DNA of 14,808 nucleotides, taken from the NCBI GenBank assembly GCA_932182025.1, contig CAKNXK010000015.1, forward strand, positions 1 to 14,808, given 5' to 3'. The notes beneath the pieces are model-generated. The model did no database searches, was not told the origin of the DNA, and saw nothing but the letters and a program-made list of their open reading frames with translations. Source of the DNA: an uncultured Candidatus Melainabacteria bacterium. GTDB taxonomy: Bacteria; Cyanobacteriota; Vampirovibrionia; Gastranaerophilales; Gastranaerophilaceae. Positions 11,878 through 14,808 of the stretch are shown piece by piece (positions within the stretch are counted from its first letter, which is position 1; every line of letters begins with the position of its first letter). Position numbers and translations under genes: made by a program.

Positions 11878-12546
11878 CTAAAAACTTTTAAGCAATTCAG
11901 CACCCTTAGACTCAGGGGTACCCTCTAATAACGATTGCATGATAAATTTAACGGGATTTACACCAAATCCGGCATTTTTACGCAAGGATGCAATGTTCAC
12001 AATATTTCCAATACGTTGAACATTCTCTAATGGAATATTATCTTTATAAATAAATTCAATCGCTTCTTTTCGTCGTTTATACAATGGCGCTTCCTTAGCT
12101 GGCGTACACCCTCTTAAATGTTTTTGTAAACTAAAACTAAGCTCATTAAAACTCTCTTGCGATTCTTCAAATTTAAATAATCTGTTCATACTCCGAACAA
12201 AAAGCTTATCAGAGTCTAATTTTGAAGTTGGAATTTTTAGTATAACCAAATCTCCCTTGCCGGAAGAAGCAGATTGAAACCAACGAACAATATGTCTTAA
12301 TATAGCGCGTTGTAAATCATCATAACCCCAGTCTTTATCTTTTTTCCAACGTTTAAAAAAATTACATAAATCAAAAGCATAAATACCTTTATCAATATGC
12401 AGCTTAGACTCACCCAGTTTTATAAATCCGTCATTCAGCATTGACTCATAGTTAGCTTTAGAAGTCATGTGATAAATATATCGGGGAATTTTTCTACTAT
12501 TTCCAAACCCGGGATTATTCTGCTGTAATTGATTTATGGTATTCAT
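11878..12546 (-). CDS. Possible ADP-ribosyltransferase-like protein (hypothetical)
   Basis: This 222-residue cytoplasmic protein shows a pattern seen in several ADP-ribosyltransferase-fold families. There is an N-terminal IYHMTSKANYESMLNDGFI (residues 24-42; Tyr-His-x-Thr, then an x-Leu-x-Asp-Gly turn). A GIYAFDLCNF strand follows. Late in the protein is EAIEFIYKDNIPLENVQRI, which resembles the Glu-containing E-x-x-x-x-x-x-I-P-x-x-x-I segment of DarT-like and related enzymes. The middle is basic and helical (FFKRWKKDKDWGYDDLQRAI). No signal peptide is present. No Shine-Dalgarno sequence precedes the ATG at 12546. The gene lies on its own, just beyond the rpsG terminator, with no antitoxin or immunity gene recognisable. 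The small convergent gene is not overlapping and is an unlikely partner. The ART reading is a by-eye fold guess; the gene itself is solid. Confidence 0.7.
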   Translation of the reverse strand: MNTINQLQQNNPGFGNSRKIPRYIYHMTSKANYESMLNDGFIKLGESKLHIDKGIYAFDLCNFFKRWKKDKDWGYDDLQRAILRHIVRWFQSASSGKGDLVILKIPTSKLDSDKLFVRSMNRLFKFEESQESFNELSFSLQKHLRGCTPAKEAPLYKRRKEAIEFIYKDNIPLENVQRIGNIVNIASLRKNAGFGVNPVKFIMQSLLEGTPESKGAELLKSF

Positions 12547-12603
12547 ATATCACGTTAAAGATAATGAAAATACTAAATTGCTTTAATATTACAAATTTGT
12601 TAC

Positions 12604-12633
12604 AAAAAAAGCTCCGAAAACTCGGAGCTTTTT
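12604..12633 (-). terminator. Intrinsic terminator of rpsL-rpsG
   Basis: AAAAAGCTCCGA (12606-12617) pairs with TCGGAGCTTTTT (12622-12633) around AAAC. Leftward, the complement of the A-run gives a seven-T tract. It closes the ribosomal protein operon directly after rpsG. Confidence 0.93.
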
Positions 12634-12652
12634 AGATATAAAATTATAAAAA

Positions 12653-13123
12653 TTAATATCTGTAGTGAGCAAACGCTTTGTTAGCTTCTGCCATTCTGTG
12701 GGTGTCTTCACGTTTTTTGCAAGCTGCACCGTTACCGTTAGAAGCATCGATTAATTCACTTGTAAGTTTTTCCACGAATGATTTACCGCCTCTATTTTTA
12801 GCAGATGCAATCAACCAAGAAGATGCTAGAGCAAAACCTCTATCAGGTTTAACATCGATAGGCACTTGATAAGTTGAACCACCGATACGTCTAGCTTTAA
12901 CTTCCAATAATGGAGTTGCATTTGTAAGAGCTTTTTGGAAGATTTCCAAGCCCTTTTCGTTTGTTCTTTCTTCAATTTTAAGAATTGTAGAATAGAAGAT
13001 TTTTTCAGCTAAAGATTTTTTACCACGTCTCATAACACGGTTAATGAATTTAGATACATCAACGCTGTTGTAAATAGGGTCAGCTGAAGGAACTCTTCTT
13101 TCTGGTTTAGATCTTCTAGACAT
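12653..13123 (-). CDS. rpsG: Ribosomal protein uS7
   Basis: This is small-subunit head protein S7, 156 residues, the standard bacterial length, and a primary binder of the 3' domain of 16S rRNA. The sequence MSRRSKPERR, then DPIYNS, INRVMRRGKKSLAEKI, the beta-hairpin VKARRIGGSTYQVPIDV, and the C-terminal KREDTHRMAEANKAFAHYRY are all classic. GGAGG at the end of rpsL serves as its ribosome-binding site. The rpsL stop and rpsG start share a base (TAATG), so translation is coupled. Unlike the usual str operon, no fusA or tuf follows: a terminator lies 20 bp after the stop. Confidence 0.98.
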   Translation of the reverse strand: MSRRSKPERRVPSADPIYNSVDVSKFINRVMRRGKKSLAEKIFYSTILKIEERTNEKGLEIFQKALTNATPLLEVKARRIGGSTYQVPIDVKPDRGFALASSWLIASAKNRGGKSFVEKLTSELIDASNGNGAACKKREDTHRMAEANKAFAHYRY

Positions 13124-13506
13124 TATTTCTTACCTCCTTTAGCTCTTTTAGCACCGTATTTAGAACGGCTTTGTGTTCTGTTAGCAACACCAGCTGTATC
13201 TAATGTACCACGAACGATGTGATATCTTACACCTGGAAGGTCTTTAACCCTTCCGCCTCTGATTAGAACAACACTGTGTTCTTGAAGGTTGTGTCCGATA
13301 CCTGGGATATAAGAAGTAACTTCAAATCCGTTAGTAAGTCTTACTCTGGCAACCTTTCTCAAAGCAGAGTTAGGTTTTTTAGGGGTTGTAGTGTAAACCC
13401 TTGTACAAACGCCGCGTCTTTGAGGACATTCCATAAGAGCCGGCGATTTGGTTTTGTCTGTTAGCTTTTTACGTTCTGAACGTACAAGCTGGTTAATTGT
13501 AGGCAT
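13123..13506 (-). CDS. rpsL: Ribosomal protein uS12
   Basis: This is decoding-centre protein S12, 127 residues. The conserved CPQRRGVCTRVYTTTPKKPNS and the loop GGRVKDLPGVRYH are present. Lys43 and Lys88 (residues 42 and 87 in mature E. coli numbering), whose changes give streptomycin resistance, are wild type. Asp89, the site of RimO methylthiolation in other bacteria, is present. The C-terminus ends in the usual basic SRSKYGAKRAKGGKK. AAGGAG lies 7 nt before the ATG. It is the first gene of the rpsL-rpsG operon, behind a strong promoter (13670-13698) and a leader of roughly 155 nt. Confidence 0.98.
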   Translation of the reverse strand: MPTINQLVRSERKKLTDKTKSPALMECPQRRGVCTRVYTTTPKKPNSALRKVARVRLTNGFEVTSYIPGIGHNLQEHSVVLIRGGRVKDLPGVRYHIVRGTLDTAGVANRTQSRSKYGAKRAKGGKK

Positions 13507-13663
13507 AACTTTTCTCCTTTTACCTTTTACTTATATTAGGGACAACACTCATTTTTCCATTAGTCACACTGAAAATCCGAGTTTTGCACCCTTTCTGACT
13601 AGCCCCGACAGGGGGTACGTCAACCCTCTAACCGTCAAATCCGGCAGAAATTTCGACTAGAGT
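13507..13663 (-). promoter_or_regulatory. Long structured 5' leader of rpsL
   Basis: From the predicted start near 13663 to the rpsL ATG is about 157 nt, more GC-rich than neighbouring spacers. Read leftward it can form CTCUA/UAGAG closing a GCCG/CGGU hairpin, then GGGU/ACCC or CCCC-UGUC-GGGG, two hairpins that compete for the same C-run. The word CUAGUC occurs twice (complements of 13655-13660 and 13597-13602). Either copy could pair through its UAGUC with the single downstream GACUA (complement of 13561-13565). It contains no gene. A regulatory leader, for instance for S7/S12 feedback, is plausible but unproven. Confidence 0.45.
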
Positions 13664-13669
13664 ACCTCA

Positions 13670-13698
13670 ATATTAGGACGAACATGCTTCTATGTCAA
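13670..13698 (-). promoter_or_regulatory. Strong promoter of rpsL-rpsG
   Basis: On the minus strand, TTGACA (complement of 13693-13698), a 17-bp spacer and TAATAT (complement of 13670-13675) form a near-consensus sigma-70 promoter. It lies back-to-back with the ycf23 promoter. Confidence 0.85.
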
Positions 13699-13733
13699 TA
13701 AATATAAGCTTTTATTGTAACATTACGCAACTA

Positions 13734-13763
13734 TTGCCAAAATAACCTTCTATGTAGTATAAT
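13734..13763 (+). promoter_or_regulatory. Promoter of the ycf23-like gene
   Basis: TTGCCA (13734-13739) and a perfect TATAAT (13758-13763) are separated by 18 bp. The predicted start near 13770 gives a leader of about 37 nt. Confidence 0.8.
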
Positions 13764-13806
13764 AAACGAGACTAAAATCACAATCGACACAAAGAAGGAG
13801 AAGAAA

Positions 13807-14565
13807 ATGTCAAGAATTGAAAGTTTTAAAAGAGCATTAAGCGAAAAAAGAGCAGTAAAAATTATTGCAGGTATTGATAATTTCGACGCTGAAAGCGTAA
13901 AAAAAGTTGTTATGGCAGCTGATAAAGCAGGTGCAAGCGCAGTAGATATTTGTGCTAACCCTGATATTATTTCTATGGTTAGAAGCTTAACTGATATGCC
14001 TATTTTTGTATCATCAGTTGTTCCTGAAGAATTGGTTCACGCTGTTGCATTAGGTGCTGACGCGATTGAACTTGGCAACTTTGATGCTCTTTACAAAAAA
14101 GGTATCAGCTTCAACGCTTCACAAGTACTTGGTCTTGTAAAAAGAACTATGGAATTGCTTGATGGCGAAGAGATTTTCTTCTCTGTAACTATTCCTGGCG
14201 AATTAGAAATCGGAGAACAAATTTCTCTAGCTCGTGAACTTGAATCAATGGGTATCGACTTAATCCAAACAGAAGGTCACTTCTCTAACGAAAATCCTTC
14301 AAACGGTGCAAGAGGTCTTGTTGAAAGAGCTGAATTAACTCTTTCTAACACAATTGAACTTTCAAGAAACATTGAATTACCTATTATGACAGCAACAGGC
14401 ATTAACCCTACAACTGCTTCATTAGCATTTGCATCAGGTGCTTCCGCTATCGGATGCGGTTCTTGCGTTAACAAACTTGATTCAGAAATCTCTATGATTG
14501 CTGTTTCTAAAAACCTTGTTGAAATCGCAGAAAAGAATGCTCAATACGTTGTTGAGTTAGTTTAA
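13807..14565 (+). CDS. ycf23: Ycf23 / DUF561 family TIM-barrel protein
   Basis: This 252-residue protein matches the Ycf23 family in length and order. The N-terminal VKIIAGIDNFDAESVKKVV is followed by AADKAGASAVDICANPDI and VSSVVPEELVHAVALGADAIELGNFDALY. Next are FFSVTIPGEL, DLIQTEGHFS and ATGINPTTASLAFASGASAIGCGSCVNKL. The beta-alpha repeats with Gly-rich C-terminal phosphate-type loops (SGASAIGCGS) indicate a TIM barrel like those of phosphate-binding enzymes such as HisA/HisF. The biochemical function of the family is not known to me. It is widespread in cyanobacteria and plastid genomes, so it is a lineage marker here. AAGGAG lies 6 nt before the ATG. The gene is a single unit with its own promoter and terminator. 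Confidence 0.93.
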   Translation: MSRIESFKRALSEKRAVKIIAGIDNFDAESVKKVVMAADKAGASAVDICANPDIISMVRSLTDMPIFVSSVVPEELVHAVALGADAIELGNFDALYKKGISFNASQVLGLVKRTMELLDGEEIFFSVTIPGELEIGEQISLARELESMGIDLIQTEGHFSNENPSNGARGLVERAELTLSNTIELSRNIELPIMTATGINPTTASLAFASGASAIGCGSCVNKLDSEISMIAVSKNLVEIAEKNAQYVVELV

Positions 14566-14581
14566 TTCATAACAGATATAC

Positions 14582-14616
14582 AAAAAGGGCGAAATGCAAA
14601 GCATTTCGCCCTTTTT
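14582..14616 (+). terminator. Intrinsic terminator of ycf23
   Basis: AAAAAGGGCGAAATGC (14582-14597) pairs perfectly, 16 bp, with GCATTTCGCCCTTTTT (14601-14616) around AAA. It is symmetric and could work in both directions. Confidence 0.95.
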
Positions 14617-14712
14617 GATTAAGAAATATTACAAAAATTGTAACAGTTTTTGTAAACTTTGTTATCAATCCACAAATATTTGGCATTAAACAAATATTAG
14701 GATACGGATATT

Positions 14713-14808
14713 ATGTCAAATTGGCTAGAAAAATACAGCTATAATGCAATAGAATTCGGCGCCCTCAACTCGGGGGGGGGGGGGCAAAACCCGCTCCATA
14801 ACTGAATT
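14713..14808 (+). CDS. Start of a hypothetical gene interrupted by a poly-G tract
   Basis: An ATG at 14713 opens a frame reading MSNWLEKYSYNAIEFGALNS before it enters a run of 13 G. As given, the frame continues through four Gly and stops at TGA 14803-14805. With 12 G it would instead stay open to the end of the window (GGGGKTRSITE). With 14 G it would stop at a nearby TAA. The ribosome-binding site is weak (AGGA about 12 nt upstream). The first 20 codons resemble normal coding sequence, so a real gene start is plausible. The part from the G-run onward may be a switch or a contig-end error. The protein is not recognised. Confidence 0.4.
14772..14784 (+). repeat. Homopolymeric tract of 13 G
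   Basis: Thirteen consecutive G in an otherwise AT-rich window, within the frame that starts at 14713 and 24 bp from the right edge. Such tracts are hypermutable by slippage in phase-variable genes. They are also typical of sequencing and assembly errors at contig ends. Confidence 0.8.

Noticed and set aside
14753..14808. Cloning-site or adapter sequence at the right end (GAATTC, GGCGCC, poly-G)
   Set aside because: The restriction-like words are short enough to be chance and the reading frame runs through them; I could not identify a known adapter, so it is reported only as an alternative explanation for the poly-G tract.
1..14808. CRISPR arrays, tRNA/rRNA genes, insertion sequences, integrases or prophage genes
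   Set aside because: No regularly spaced direct repeats, cloverleaf-like intergenic sequences, transposase motifs or phage structural proteins were seen on either strand.

Overview
This looks like one contig from a low-GC, flagellated, gut-type relative of the Cyanobacteria, most likely the non-photosynthetic Melainabacteria / Gastranaerophilales. The strongest lineage clue is an intact Ycf23/DUF561 protein (13807-14565), a family otherwise best known from cyanobacteria and plastids. A sigma-28-driven flagellin, AT-rich intergenic DNA and short Shine-Dalgarno-led genes fit this. The assignment rests on protein recognition by eye, not on a search. Both ends cut into genes, and the right end runs into a 13-G tract that may be biological or an assembly fault.

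Layout from left to right. Positions 1-700 hold two small leftward genes, each behind a recognisable sigma-28 (FliA-type) promoter. Positions 811-2213 hold rpmE (L31) and a type IV prepilin-like protein. Positions 2215-3862 hold folK, apparently on a leaderless mRNA, overlapping a BaiN/HI0933-type flavoprotein. Positions 3888-6510 hold a leftward glycine/phenylalanine-rich protein of unknown function, divergent from a sigma-28 flagellin. The flagellin 3' UTR carries a 20-nt near-perfect complement of its own ribosome-binding site. Positions 6630-8431 hold glutaredoxin (leftward), panD, an overlapping 49-codon small ORF, a secreted protein and a Cys-cluster (YkgJ-type) protein. Positions 8464-11571 hold a class A penicillin-binding protein with a downstream stand-alone, catalytically degenerate PurH transformylase-like protein. 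Positions 11595-12546 hold a second leaderless small gene, convergent with a possible ADP-ribosyltransferase-like protein. Positions 12653-13507 hold rpsG and rpsL behind a strong promoter and a ~155-nt structured leader. Ycf23 is divergent from them, and a truncated ORF with the poly-G tract closes the window.

The genes are mostly single units or pairs separated by good intrinsic terminators. Functional links visible here are: the three sigma-28 promoters, which tie the two unknown left-end proteins to flagellin expression; translation genes (rpmE, rpsL-rpsG); cofactor synthesis (folK, panD); and envelope construction (PBP1A, prepilin, secreted protein). The most unusual signals are the flagellin 5'/3' UTR complementarity, the shared sigma-28 architecture of unknown genes, the two leaderless genes with identical -10-to-ATG spacing, the purH-like pseudoenzyme, and the terminal poly-G frame switch. 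I found no tRNA, rRNA, CRISPR array, transposase or prophage gene.
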